Shown here: piece after piece, positions 51,870-60,383 of the stretch
Numbering within the stretch: position 1 is the first letter of the stretch
Layout: every line of letters begins with the position of its first letter
Assembly (NCBI GenBank): GCA_963791885.1
Contig: CAWBUL010000005.1
Span: forward strand, 1,240,001 to 1,304,000
DNA from: CAVSUZ01 sp963791885
Lineage (GTDB): Bacteria > Pseudomonadota > Alphaproteobacteria > Acetobacterales > Acetobacteraceae
Reading direction: 5' to 3'
Length of the DNA stretch: 64,000 nt
Made by a program: the position numbers and the translations under genes
Notes under the pieces: generated by a model
Database searches by the model: none
Told to the model about the DNA's origin: nothing
The model's input: the letters and a program-made list of their open reading frames with translations, nothing else

Positions 51870-53303
51870 GATGGTGTCCCAACACGTGGTGTAGGAGCAG
51901 AACTCCTTGGCGGGTTGGACCGCCGTGTCAGGCTGCGATGAGAGGCAGACTGACGCTGAGATCATGGCCCAGGGGAGCGATGGTTTCCAGGGTCATATAG
52001 CGGGCACGCTGAACGGCCCATTCATCATTCTGTTCGAGTAGCAGTGCACCAACCAGCCGGGTAACAGCGGCTTCGTTCGGGAAGATACCCACCACCTCGC
52101 TGCGCCGCTTGATCTCCCCATTGAGGCGTTCGAGCGGATTGGTGCTGTGTATCTTGGTGCGGTGCTGTGCCGGAAAGCCCATGTAGGCCAGGACATCAGC
52201 TTCGGCATGGTCCATCAGGGCGGCGAGCTTGCTGATGCGTGGCCTGGCTTGATCGGCGACCTGTCGCCACTGCTTGCGAGCGGCCTCAGCATCATCCTGG
52301 GCAAACGCCGTGCCGATCCACGCCGAGACGATCCGTCGCTGCGTCTTTCCGGCATGCGCCAAGGCATTGCGCATGAAGTGCACGCGACAGCGCTGCCAGG
52401 TCGCGCCAAGCACTTTGGCAATCGCTGCTTTCAGGCCTTCATGCGCGTCGGAGATGACCAGCTTGACGCCGCGTAGGCCGCGGCGCGTGAGCGAGCGCAG
52501 GAACTCGGTCCAGAACGGCTCGGCTTCGCTGTTGCCGATGGTCATGCCCAGCACCTCGCGACGGCCGTCCGTGTTGACCGCCATGGCGACAATCACGGCC
52601 ACCGAGACGATATGATGATCACGCCGGGCTTTGACATAGGTGGCATCCAGCCACAGATACGGCCACTCGCCTTCGATCGGACGGTGCAGGAACGTCTGCA
52701 CCCGCTCGTCGATCTCGGCACAGAGCCGCGACACTTGGCTTTTGCTGATGCCCTCCAGCCCCATCGCCTTGACCAGCTCGTCCACCGAGCGGGTTGAGAT
52801 GCCCTGGACGTAGGACTCTTGGATCACCGCGGTTAGCGCCTTCTCCGCCATCCGGCGCGGCTCCAGAAAGCCGGGAAAGTAGCTGCCGCGGCGTAGCTTC
52901 GGTATGCGCAGCTCCACGGTCCCAGCACGTGTCTGCCAGTCGCGATCCCGGTAGCCGTTGCGCAGGTTGGTCCGATTCTCGCTGCGCTCGCCGTGGCCAG
53001 CACCGCACAGAGTCTCGGTCTCCAGTTCCATCAGACGCTGCGCGGCGAAGCCGATCATCTCGCGCAGCAGTGTCGCGTCCGAACCCTTCTCCATCAGCTC
53101 GCGAAGGGTGATCATGTCGTCGGTCATCGGGGTGGCCTCCAAGGTCAGAGTTGCGTGTTGCAACCCAACCCTACCCAGGAGCACCACGGTGACCACCGCT
53201 GTGGATAAGTGGCCTGCCTACTCCAGACTCTTGGCGGTACTCTTGGCGGTCGCTCCGGCAGGCCACTTACCCACAGCTCCTACACCACGAACTGGGACAC
53301 GAC
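51870..53303 (-). mobile_element. IS256-family insertion sequence
   Basis: 1434 bases. The ends carry inverted repeats of about 25 bases (gtgtcccaacacgtggtgta at the left; the complement of the right end reads gtgtcccagttcgtggtgta). The 9-base ctcgcaacc occurs directly outside both ends, at 51861-51869 and 53304-53312, as expected for IS256 target duplication. An inverted repeat (aagtggcctgcc ... ggcaggccactt) lies between the right end and the transposase start. Confidence 0.85.
51928..53127 (-). CDS. IS256-family (mutator) transposase
   Basis: A 399-residue transposase; the ATG at 53127 (MTDDMITLRELMEKGSDATL) has a GGAGG nearby and is preferred to the frame opening at 53196. The DDE residues appear in PYLWLDATYVKARRDHHIVS, LVISDAHEGLKAAIAKVL and STNPLERLNGEIKRRSEVVG. 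CRVHFMRNALAHAGK is typical. Intact. Confidence 0.93.
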   Translation of the reverse strand: MTDDMITLRELMEKGSDATLLREMIGFAAQRLMELETETLCGAGHGERSENRTNLRNGYRDRDWQTRAGTVELRIPKLRRGSYFPGFLEPRRMAEKALTAVIQESYVQGISTRSVDELVKAMGLEGISKSQVSRLCAEIDERVQTFLHRPIEGEWPYLWLDATYVKARRDHHIVSVAVIVAMAVNTDGRREVLGMTIGNSEAEPFWTEFLRSLTRRGLRGVKLVISDAHEGLKAAIAKVLGATWQRCRVHFMRNALAHAGKTQRRIVSAWIGTAFAQDDAEAARKQWRQVADQARPRISKLAALMDHAEADVLAYMGFPAQHRTKIHSTNPLERLNGEIKRRSEVVGIFPNEAAVTRLVGALLLEQNDEWAVQRARYMTLETIAPLGHDLSVSLPLIAA

Positions 53304-53419
53304 CTCGCAACCAGCCCGTTCGCTTGGCTCCGGCGCAATGGCCGCAATCTTTACGGCGCGCCGCGTTTCCGTTCGATCGATACCAATCTCATGGGCGGCT
53401 GCACGCATACCGCCCTAGT
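53304..53419 (-). pseudogene. Remnant of a ParB-like gene interrupted by IS256
   Basis: On the minus strand the DNA reads GGMRAAAHEIGIDRTETRRA then VKIAAIAPEPSERAGCE up to the IS edge. This matches the helix-turn-helix part of ParB-type proteins found on plasmids and islands. An in-frame TAG lies just before GGMR, so the gene is truncated on both sides. Confidence 0.5.
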
Positions 53420-53565
53420 TGCCAGGCGTTCCTCTGATGTTGCGGCGCAACTTGCGGGCAGCTAGGCACCCCAGAATTGATAAATGATAGAGTTGCGCAA
53501 TCGTGTTGACTCCGCGCCAGTTCCGTCGCTGTGATTAGTCCCTATAATTAGAAGAAGGGGGGACG

Positions 53566-53742
53566 ATGTTGCTCATTTTGGTATGCGGCGCAGCCCTGGG
53601 CGTCGGCATCGACGAGTTGATTCGGGGCGATTGGATCAACGGAATCATAGGTTGCCTACCGTTGGCCATAGCTTTTGGTGTCGCGATCTGGGAGCGGGCT
53701 ATGCCGGCTCAGCATCAACGTGATGCGGAGCTGATCAGTTGA
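53566..53742 (+). CDS. Small predicted membrane protein 1
   Basis: A 58-residue protein, MLLILVCGAALGVGIDELIR then WINGIIGCLPLAIAFGVAIW, with two hydrophobic segments and a polar tail. An AGAAGGGGGGA ribosome site precedes the ATG. Its stop overlaps the start of the next gene (TTGA). Family unknown. Confidence 0.5.
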   Translation: MLLILVCGAALGVGIDELIRGDWINGIIGCLPLAIAFGVAIWERAMPAQHQRDAELIS

Positions 53743-54026
53743 TCTTGGCGGCCCGTGGCTTTCTCGGCGTTCTAGTGGTGTGCTGGCTGGCTGCCTTGGG
53801 CGGCTATGTCGGCAGCAAGAATCAGGCGCACTGGCCCTATGATGTCGCGGCGATCGGGTTGGTCTGCGCCGTAGCAGGGATTTGGTGCTTATTGTCTGTC
53901 GCGCGCGGGACAGCCCCGAAAGAGGAGGCTCTGAGGCATTACAGCCTGAGCAATAATCCCCGCGGGAAGGTGACGGCCCCTCATAGGCGTAAGGAGCCAC
54001 CACGGGGCAATCGGGCCACCATCTGA
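53739..54026 (+). CDS. Small predicted membrane protein 2
   Basis: A 95-residue protein starting at a TTG that overlaps the preceding stop. Two hydrophobic segments (LGVLVVCWLAALGGYVG and VAAIGLVCAVAGIWCLLSVA) and a basic tail of about 40 residues. The tight coupling supports a two-gene unit; function unknown. Confidence 0.5.
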   Translation: MILAARGFLGVLVVCWLAALGGYVGSKNQAHWPYDVAAIGLVCAVAGIWCLLSVARGTAPKEEALRHYSLSNNPRGKVTAPHRRKEPPRGNRATI

Positions 54027-54062
54027 ATCAGTCAGCATGGTTGGCTATGTGAGGTGCTTCGA

Positions 54063-55411
54063 TCAGGCGGGCAAACGCACCACCTCGACGCAAGCCCGTA
54101 GCAGCGTCTCGGACGGGCCGCCGGAATAGGTGTCGTCGGTCAGGTTCCCGGTCTCATGGCCGACCAGTGCCGCCACTGTTGCCCGATCGATCCCGACGTT
54201 GCGGGCGGAGGTAATGAACCAGCGGCGCAGGCTATGGAAATCGATTCGCGAGTGGCGGTTGCCTTCGGGCGTTTCGTCCACACTGAGACCCCGACGGTAG
54301 GTGCCGAACCGCTTACTTGCCGCCGCGCTACGTTCGCGTCCTTCGCGCGCAGGGCCGGCTTCGTGCAACAGGAACGCGCTGGGTGGCTTCCCCCTCCCTT
54401 CGCTTGGCGACGATGTCTGCAAGGTCGATGTGGATCGGCACGCGTCGCACGCCGGCGCGTGTCTTCGATGCGCGGATGCGGAACCATCCGTCGGTGCAGT
54501 CTGCAACAGTGAGCCGATACAGCTCCTCGATTCGCGCACCGCTTAGGGCCGCCACGCGAATCACATCCGCAAGCTCGGGGTCAGCATCGCCCGCCAGCAG
54601 CGTGGTCAGTTCGGCATCACTGAAAGGTCGTTTCGGCTTCTCCGCGGTGCGGCCGGCGCCCTTCGAAAGCGACTGCCCGGCCCAGGGGTTCGCGTCAGTC
54701 CCCGTCCGTTTGCGGAGCCAGCGCCAATATGCGCTGGCCGCCGTAATTTTCCGGTTGGGCGTTGCCCATTGGATCCCGCGCTGAACCAGTTGCTCGGTTA
54801 CGAACCGGCCAGCAGCCTGCTTCGTGAATCCGTCAATCGTGGTGACGCCAACGGTCTTCCCCCATTCGGCTATAGCTGCAAGGTCGCTCTTATACTGCGC
54901 GGCGGTGCAAGCGTTCAGCGGTCCCTTCACGCCACCTTCCCGCAGCCATGAGTCCACGTGGAGCAGGAGCGGCGTCGCGGTGCCACGGGCGATCCCGGAG
55001 AAGGCAGCGGCGGCTTCCCGCCCGTGTTGCCCCTCGATGATATCCGCTTCCTCTTCGAGAACGACACGCGCGACGAATCGTTTGGCCTCATTCTCGGACA
55101 GGTCGGGGAAATCCTTGGGATCAATGCCGAATCCGGAGTAGTCGCCGCGGTCGAACTGGTCGAACGTCTCCCGCCAGGCCAGCGCCGCCTCTGCGATGGA
55201 GTCCATGCCGGCGGGCGCCCGCGCCTGCTCATACGCCTTCTGGAACTCCGCCAAGGCGGCATGGCGCCGCGCTATGGCGACGTGGTGATCCCGAGTGCCG
55301 AGGCTCTTGACCATGCGGCGCCGGCCCATAGGTCTTCCACAGTTCCCGAGGGACTGCCTGGACCGCATACCAACTACGACCGCGCTTTTCCAACCACCGT
55401 GTATCCGACAT
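54063..55411 (-). pseudogene. Tyrosine integrase with two frameshifts
   Basis: The ATG at 55411 gives MSDTRWLEKRGRSWYAVQAV and RELWKTYG; one extra base near 55324 moves the rest to another frame (RRRMVKSLGTRDHHVAIARR, then LSGARIEELYRLTVADC with the first catalytic Arg). A second shift near 54390 leads to FHSLRRWFITSARNVGIDRA and VGHETGNLTDDTYS, which supply the HxxR, His and Tyr. The original protein was about 445 residues. Located beside attR and reading into the island, as expected for the island's own integrase. It should be inactive as sequenced. Confidence 0.85.
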
Positions 55412-55509
55412 GACCCCACTAGTGATCCCACATGTTTGCTCCCACTAGTTTGGTCGAGAAAGCGAGGAATACCATGCTTTTCTGGGCGTTCTGATGTCGA
55501 TCCGTCTCC

Positions 55510-55527
55510 TCCCGTACGGGACGCCAT
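55510..55527. other. attR: distal end of the genomic island
   Basis: An exact copy of the last 18 bases of the tRNA-Glu region (tcccgtacgggacgccat), 99 bases beyond the integrase start. Chromosomal genes resume at once. Confidence 0.85.
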
Positions 55528-55620
55528 CAGGCCTGCTTCATTTCTCAAACCGGTGCGAGACGGCCAAGGTCGCGTCGTTCTCACCCGCGCGTGTCGGCGA
55601 GGCAGAAAGCGAAGGGGTCA

Positions 55621-56703
55621 ATGGCCGGAGTTCCAACCGATCGTATTCCTCTGCACACCATACTTCTGCCCGTCTTCGGCATCATCGTATGGTTCGCAAT
55701 CGGCAAAGTCGGCCTCAGTCTGCTTGCCTTGCTGCCGGCCGCGGTCCTGATCGGCAACGTGGTCGCGGCGGTACACCATGCGGAGGTGATCGCACACCGC
55801 GTCGGCGAACCCTTCGGCACCCTGGTGTTGGCGATCTCCGTGACAATCATCGAGGCCGGCCTCGTGATTTCCATGATGCTGAGCGGCGGGCAGAACCCGG
55901 CGCTGCTGAGGGATTCCATCCACGCCGTGGTCATGCTCGTGCTGCACGGGCTTGCCGGTTTGTGCATTATCGTCTGCGCGTTTCGTCAGCGCGAGGCGGA
56001 GTTCCGTGTCGAGGGCGCCAACGCCTTTCTCGCGGTCCTGATGCCGATGGCGATCCTGGTCCTGGTCTTGCCGAACTACGTCGTCTCCGCACCGGGAGCA
56101 TACTACTCAGATCGCCAACTGGCTTTCGTCTCGGTGGCCTGCCTTGCCCTCTACGCGGCCTTTCTCTTCATCCAGACCAATTGGCATCGTGCATACTTCC
56201 TGCCCGTCGGTGAGGGCGGCACATCAGATGACGGGGACCATCCCAGCAACAAGATAACCGCCGCGTCGCTCGGTTTGCTGCTTGTCGCGCTGCTGTCGGT
56301 CGTTCTGCTGGCCAAGACCCTGGCACCATCGCTGGAGGCCGGTGTGGAGACTGCCGGTGCGCCGCACGCCGTGGTTGGCGTCATCATCGCCGCGATCGTG
56401 CTGCTACCTGAAACCGCCGCCGCGGTACGAGCCGCGGCACGGGACAACCTCCAAGCAAGCATCAATCTTTCCCTGGGCAGTGCTGTGGCCTCTATCGGTC
56501 TGTCAGTGCCGGCCGTGGCAGCAGTGTCATTCTGGCTCGGTCAACCGCTGGAACTGGGGATCTCCGCCGGCGGCAGCGTGCTGATGGCACTCGGTTTCGG
56601 CGTCGCCATCATCACCTACGGAACCGGGCGCACGAACCTGCTCTCCGGCGTCGTCCACCTGATCCTGCTCGCGACTTACATTCTAACCGTTTTCGTGCCC
56701 TAA
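55621..56703 (+). CDS. Ca2+(or Na+/K+)/H+ antiporter, ChaA/CAX family
   Basis: A 360-residue protein with about 11 membrane segments in two homologous halves. The ATG at 55621 (MAGVPTDRIPLHTILLPVFG) is chosen over 55591. The CAX alpha-repeats are visible: FGTLVLAISVTIIEAGLVIS and VGVIIAAIVLLPETAAAVRA, each with the acidic residue that binds the cation. It is the first chromosomal gene beyond the island. Confidence 0.88.
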   Translation: MAGVPTDRIPLHTILLPVFGIIVWFAIGKVGLSLLALLPAAVLIGNVVAAVHHAEVIAHRVGEPFGTLVLAISVTIIEAGLVISMMLSGGQNPALLRDSIHAVVMLVLHGLAGLCIIVCAFRQREAEFRVEGANAFLAVLMPMAILVLVLPNYVVSAPGAYYSDRQLAFVSVACLALYAAFLFIQTNWHRAYFLPVGEGGTSDDGDHPSNKITAASLGLLLVALLSVVLLAKTLAPSLEAGVETAGAPHAVVGVIIAAIVLLPETAAAVRAAARDNLQASINLSLGSAVASIGLSVPAVAAVSFWLGQPLELGISAGGSVLMALGFGVAIITYGTGRTNLLSGVVHLILLATYILTVFVP

Positions 56704-56717
56704 ACCGCGCGCATAGC

Positions 56718-58049
56718 CTACCGCTTACGCGACAGACCCAGACCCTGCCGGTCCTCCTCCAGCGCATGGACCTTGTCTTCCGCGTCGAAATCGGAGCTTC
56801 CGACGTGCAGATTGAGGCGCCTCACATAGTCCGATATCGCATCGCGCCGCTCCGGGACGGTTATTGAATGCTGCAATCCAACCAACGCCGCTCGCAGGCG
56901 CCGTATCACTTGGATCGAGCCGTCGCCGAACTGACGAATCTCATCGAACGACAGGCTCAGGTAGTCTTGCCAGGTTGGCACCGGGAATATCAGCCGGACG
57001 ATCCCGTCCGAGTCGGTCGCATAGCCAGCGTCGAGCTGACGGGCTCCAAGCCGGCGGAGCAGGTCCTCGATCTGATCGAGCGCTTGCACGGCGGTGGTGG
57101 GATCGTTGATGGCAGGTGACAGCGCCCTGATCGCAATATCAACCAGCAATCTGATTGCGTATTTAGGGTCCTGCTCGAACGTTCGTCCCGTCGAGAGTCG
57201 AACTGTCCGCATCAGTTGTTTCTGCGACAGTTGCCGGTTCGTACCGTATGTACGAAACACGACGGCATTCTCTACCAATGTATCACCAACGGCGCATTCC
57301 ATTGTTATGACAGCGCCGGCACCCCGCGCCAGCCGAACCAGCGTGCCCATGTCTAAACTGGCAATGGCCAATGGCTCGCCATCATAAAGGATTGTCTGTG
57401 AAGGCGGCCCCTAAATCGGCACCGCGCGTGTCTCATCGCTTTGCGGACGCCCGCTTTCCAGTTTGGCCGGAAACATGACGTCAATGACCTCTCGGCCCTT
57501 CCCGCCGATCGAACGCAGGACGTTGTGGATCTGCAGGTCATTCACGCGTTGAATAAGCCGGGCGAAGGCCACCATGCTGATGGCAACAAGCACGATGACC
57601 AGCATTGTCGAGAAATACGGCACGGTTCCCGAACCGGCGCGATCCGTCCATGACAGCGCGACCAAAGAATAGATGAAGGTTGCAAAGAAGATGCCGAGGG
57701 AATGAAATTGCGTTCGACCGCCGGCAGACATGCTGACGAGCCTGGGCGAGTAGGCGAGGGAGCTGAACTGAACAACCACGAAAGCAATCGCGAAAACAAT
57801 TCCCGTCAAGGCCATCATTCCCGACGCGATCGCCGAGAAGAACGCGAGTGCGGAACTGACGGACATGGTATGGGCGTAGCGGGGAAAGTATGTCTCCTCA
57901 GCGCGCGGCAAGACAAACCCGGCAATAATACTCAGGACGGTGTAAGCCATCGGGATTAGCCAAGGCGGAATGGCGAACCAGGATGCAATTCGCATCCTGG
58001 ACACCTCAGGTTTTGCTAGCATCGACACAGGTGGGTTCAGACGGGACAC
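56718..58049 (-). pseudogene. DUF2254 membrane protein split by an in-frame TAG
   Basis: The N-terminal part (58049-57414) has four membrane segments (FFSAIASGMMALTGIVFAIA, then FVVVQFSSLAYSPRLVSMS) and ends SDETRAVPI at a TAG. The same frame continues after it with GPPSQTILYDGEPLAIASLD, ALSPAINDPTTAVQALDQIE and a soluble end to 56718. Together they make the usual DUF2254 length of about 440 residues. Either a nonsense mutation or a sequence error; the second half could be made separately only from an internal start near 57371. An alternative N-terminus is the ATG at 57995. Confidence 0.82.
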
Positions 58050-58076
58050 GATCGGGCGGAGTGGAATCCGCCCGGA

Positions 58077-58871
58077 TCACCAGCTCAGCTCCGGCACATA
58101 TCTGAACGGATAGTCGGTTTCCTTGTAGCCGTCCGCGCCCTTGCGCTTGGGAAGCTTCACCTTCTCCCTGTGGACTGCTTCATACGGGATTTTGCTGAGC
58201 ATGTGACTGATGACATTCAGGCGGGCACGCTTCTTGTCGTCGGATCGAACGATATACCAAGGCGCCCATGATGTGTCGCTCGCGGCAATCATCGCGTCCC
58301 GTGCGCGGGAGTAGTCGTACCAGCGGCTGTAGGACTCTAGATCCATCGGCGAGAGCTTCCAGATCTTCCGTCCATCGTCGATACGATCATCCAGCCGCCG
58401 TGTCTGCTCGTCCTGGCTGACCTCGAGCCAGTATTTGATCAGGATGATACCGGATTCCGCCATGGCCTTTTCAACAGCCGGAATCATCGCGAGAAAGCGC
58501 GTGGCCTGTTCCTCGGTGCAGAACCCCATCACGCGCTCGACACCGGCGCGATTGTACCAACTCCGGTCGAAAATCACGACCTCTCCGGCAGCCGGAAGAT
58601 GCGGGACATAGCGCTGAATATGCATCTGCGACTTTTCGCGTTCGGTAGGGGCGGGAAGCGCAATGACGCGGAACACACGCGGACTGACCCGTTCGGTGAT
58701 GGCCTTGATCGTGCCGCCTTTGCCGGCGCCGTCCCGTCCTTCGAACACGACGCAGATCTTCTTCCCTGTATGCTTCACCCATTCCTGCAGTTTGACTAGC
58801 TCGACATGCAGCTTGGCGAGCTCGCGCTCGTAGTCTTTTCCTTTCAGCCGATCCGGTGAAACGCTATCCAT
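58077..58871 (-). CDS. ppk2: Polyphosphate kinase 2 (PPK2)
   Basis: A 264-residue PPK2 of class I type, which transfers phosphate between polyphosphate and nucleoside diphosphates. The ATG at 58871 follows GGAGG directly (MDSVSPDRLKGKDYERELAK); 58913 is the outer option. Walker A is VVFEGRDGAGKGGTIKAITE, the second motif is VIFDRSWYNRAGVERVMGFC, and the lid region contains RLDDRIDDGRKIWKLSPMDL. Neighbours are envelope and stress genes. Confidence 0.93.
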   Translation of the reverse strand: MDSVSPDRLKGKDYERELAKLHVELVKLQEWVKHTGKKICVVFEGRDGAGKGGTIKAITERVSPRVFRVIALPAPTEREKSQMHIQRYVPHLPAAGEVVIFDRSWYNRAGVERVMGFCTEEQATRFLAMIPAVEKAMAESGIILIKYWLEVSQDEQTRRLDDRIDDGRKIWKLSPMDLESYSRWYDYSRARDAMIAASDTSWAPWYIVRSDDKKRARLNVISHMLSKIPYEAVHREKVKLPKRKGADGYKETDYPFRYVPELSW

Positions 58872-58885
58872 GGGTACCTCCTCCG

Positions 58886-59395
58886 TCACAGCTCCATGGA
58901 ACTTTTCGGCCATGAAAGGAACAAGCCGATGTCACCAGGCTTCCCGCCGGGGTAGCTGATGATCCGCGCAGAGAAGCCGAAGCCGCCCGGCCGGAGATGC
59001 GTCCTCCAGTAGTCGTATACCAGCGCTGCGCCCTTTGGCATCGTGCCGACCCATTCAGGCACTGACTCCTGTGCCGCTTCGTCCTTCTTCGGCTTGTTGA
59101 TCGGCGGCGCTGCAGCATTGATAACCGAACGCCCGTCGTCCGAGCAGAATGAGCTTGGAAAAGATGTGAGCATCAGCTCGGTGTCACCGCGCTCGAACGC
59201 ACGCCGAATGCGCGCAAGCGCAGCGTCGATACGGTCCTGCGTCAACTCGAATCCGTTCAGGCGCTTCTTGAACGACGCCAGCTCTTCTTCCTGTCGTCGC
59301 TGAAGCTGTTCCTCCTCTTCACGATCTTTGCGGCGCCGTGACTCCCGCTCTGCAAACATGGCCGTTAGTGATAGGGCCGGACCGGTGGACGACAT
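58886..59395 (-). CDS. Hypothetical protein with coiled-coil segment
   Basis: 169 residues: a charged N-terminus (ESRRRKDREEEEQLQRRQEE) likely to form a coiled coil, a helical middle (DAALARIRRAFERGDTELML) and a C-terminal part with GTMPKGAALVYDYWRTHLRP and GGKPGDIGLFLSWPKSSMEL. No signal peptide. It is 14 bases upstream of ppk2 and probably cotranscribed. I do not recognise the family. Confidence 0.65.
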   Translation of the reverse strand: MSSTGPALSLTAMFAERESRRRKDREEEEQLQRRQEEELASFKKRLNGFELTQDRIDAALARIRRAFERGDTELMLTSFPSSFCSDDGRSVINAAAPPINKPKKDEAAQESVPEWVGTMPKGAALVYDYWRTHLRPGGFGFSARIISYPGGKPGDIGLFLSWPKSSMEL

Positions 59396-59426
59396 GGCTT
59401 CTCCCTCCCTCAGGCTCCACGCAACA

Positions 59427-60374
59427 TCATTGATCGGAAACGACGATCCGTGCCCAACTCAGATCCGGGTTGAACTGCGTGATGCGAGGAGCAATCCGCG
59501 CGGTCTCAGGCCCAAGGTCCTTTTGGAACACGGTGCCGTCCTGGTTCACCTCAAAACTCATGATCCCGGATGAGCCATAGCTCGCCGGCCATGCGATGAT
59601 CGCAAACCCGTCGGTCATATGCGCGCCCGGCGAACGGCCGGCAAAATTCTTCGCTCCTCCGGGCGCCTCCGGTCCCTGCGAATGAAGAATTCGGAAGTAA
59701 TAACCCAGATAGGGCTGTGGCCGGCCACTGACGAGCTCACCGGGATAGCCCTGCTCCTGTGCGGCTTCGATCAGCGGCTCCAGAGGGCTATCGGGCTGAC
59801 CCGCACCTGCCGGCCAATACAAACCATCCTGACGCCCCGGCATGCTGACAAACCGGCTTGAATAATAACCCGTGCCCGTCTGCTGCTTGGCGCGGTCAAA
59901 AAACTCGTGCTGGGCGTCAACACTGGTCAGCAACGTGCGGATCGCAGAAAGTTCGTTGCGTCCGATCCGCCGGTCGATGATCTCCTCATCTCCGGCATGG
60001 GTATCGAAGTGCCATCTGCCATCGTTTTCAACGATCGGGATCGGCATGGGCCAGTCATGTTCCCCAACCTGGATCACGACATGATCCTGCCCCTGGGGGA
60101 TTAAAGTGTGCCTCTGGGCGTAATCTTCCGCGAACCGTGTCTCCTGCGCGGCGTCGGCGTACTGATCGCCAGAGAAGAGAAGGCGCTGACTGTCGGGGCC
60201 GAAGATCGCATGCAACGCTGCGGAATCGTGCTTTTGGGTCGCCGCAAATAACGCATCGGCTGCTTCTTGCGGCGAAGCAAATGTTTTTTGCTGAGCTGAC
60301 ACTGTAGCCGCTGCGACGTGACCCAACCACAACGACACGAGCAGGCTCAGCGCTCTCGATGAGAACGATGTCAT
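59427..60374 (-). CDS. DUF2950 secreted protein
   Basis: A 315-residue exported protein; signal peptide MTSFSSRALSLLVSLWLGHV to about VSAQ. DUF2950 features: TFASPQEAADALFAATQKHD, RIGRNELSAIRTLLTSVDAQ, GYYFRILHSQGPEAPGGAKN and FAIIAWPASYGSSGIMSFEV. It lies 9 bases after the DUF3300 gene; DUF3300 and DUF2950 genes are commonly neighbours. Function unknown. Confidence 0.9.
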   Translation of the reverse strand: MTSFSSRALSLLVSLWLGHVAAATVSAQQKTFASPQEAADALFAATQKHDSAALHAIFGPDSQRLLFSGDQYADAAQETRFAEDYAQRHTLIPQGQDHVVIQVGEHDWPMPIPIVENDGRWHFDTHAGDEEIIDRRIGRNELSAIRTLLTSVDAQHEFFDRAKQQTGTGYYSSRFVSMPGRQDGLYWPAGAGQPDSPLEPLIEAAQEQGYPGELVSGRPQPYLGYYFRILHSQGPEAPGGAKNFAGRSPGAHMTDGFAIIAWPASYGSSGIMSFEVNQDGTVFQKDLGPETARIAPRITQFNPDLSWARIVVSDQ

Positions 60375-60383
60375 CGGAACCTC

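Larger units (their letters stand above)
41262..55527. mobile_element. Decayed integrative genomic island in tRNA-Glu
   Basis: About 14.3 kb bounded by direct 18-base repeats, with a tyrosine integrase at the far end reading inward. Codon usage and GC vary along it: the 47.2-49.7 kb part is visibly richer in A and T than the chromosome, while 44.7-45.5 kb is extremely GC-rich. It contains five insertion sequences, two methyltransferase pseudogenes, a split membrane-protein gene and a ParB-like remnant. I see no intact mobility or cargo operon. Confidence 0.85.

Noticed and set aside
54037..54090. Start of a serine recombinase (MVGYVRCFDQ) before the integrase
   Set aside because: Only about ten residues resemble a resolvase N-terminus and the frame does not continue as one.
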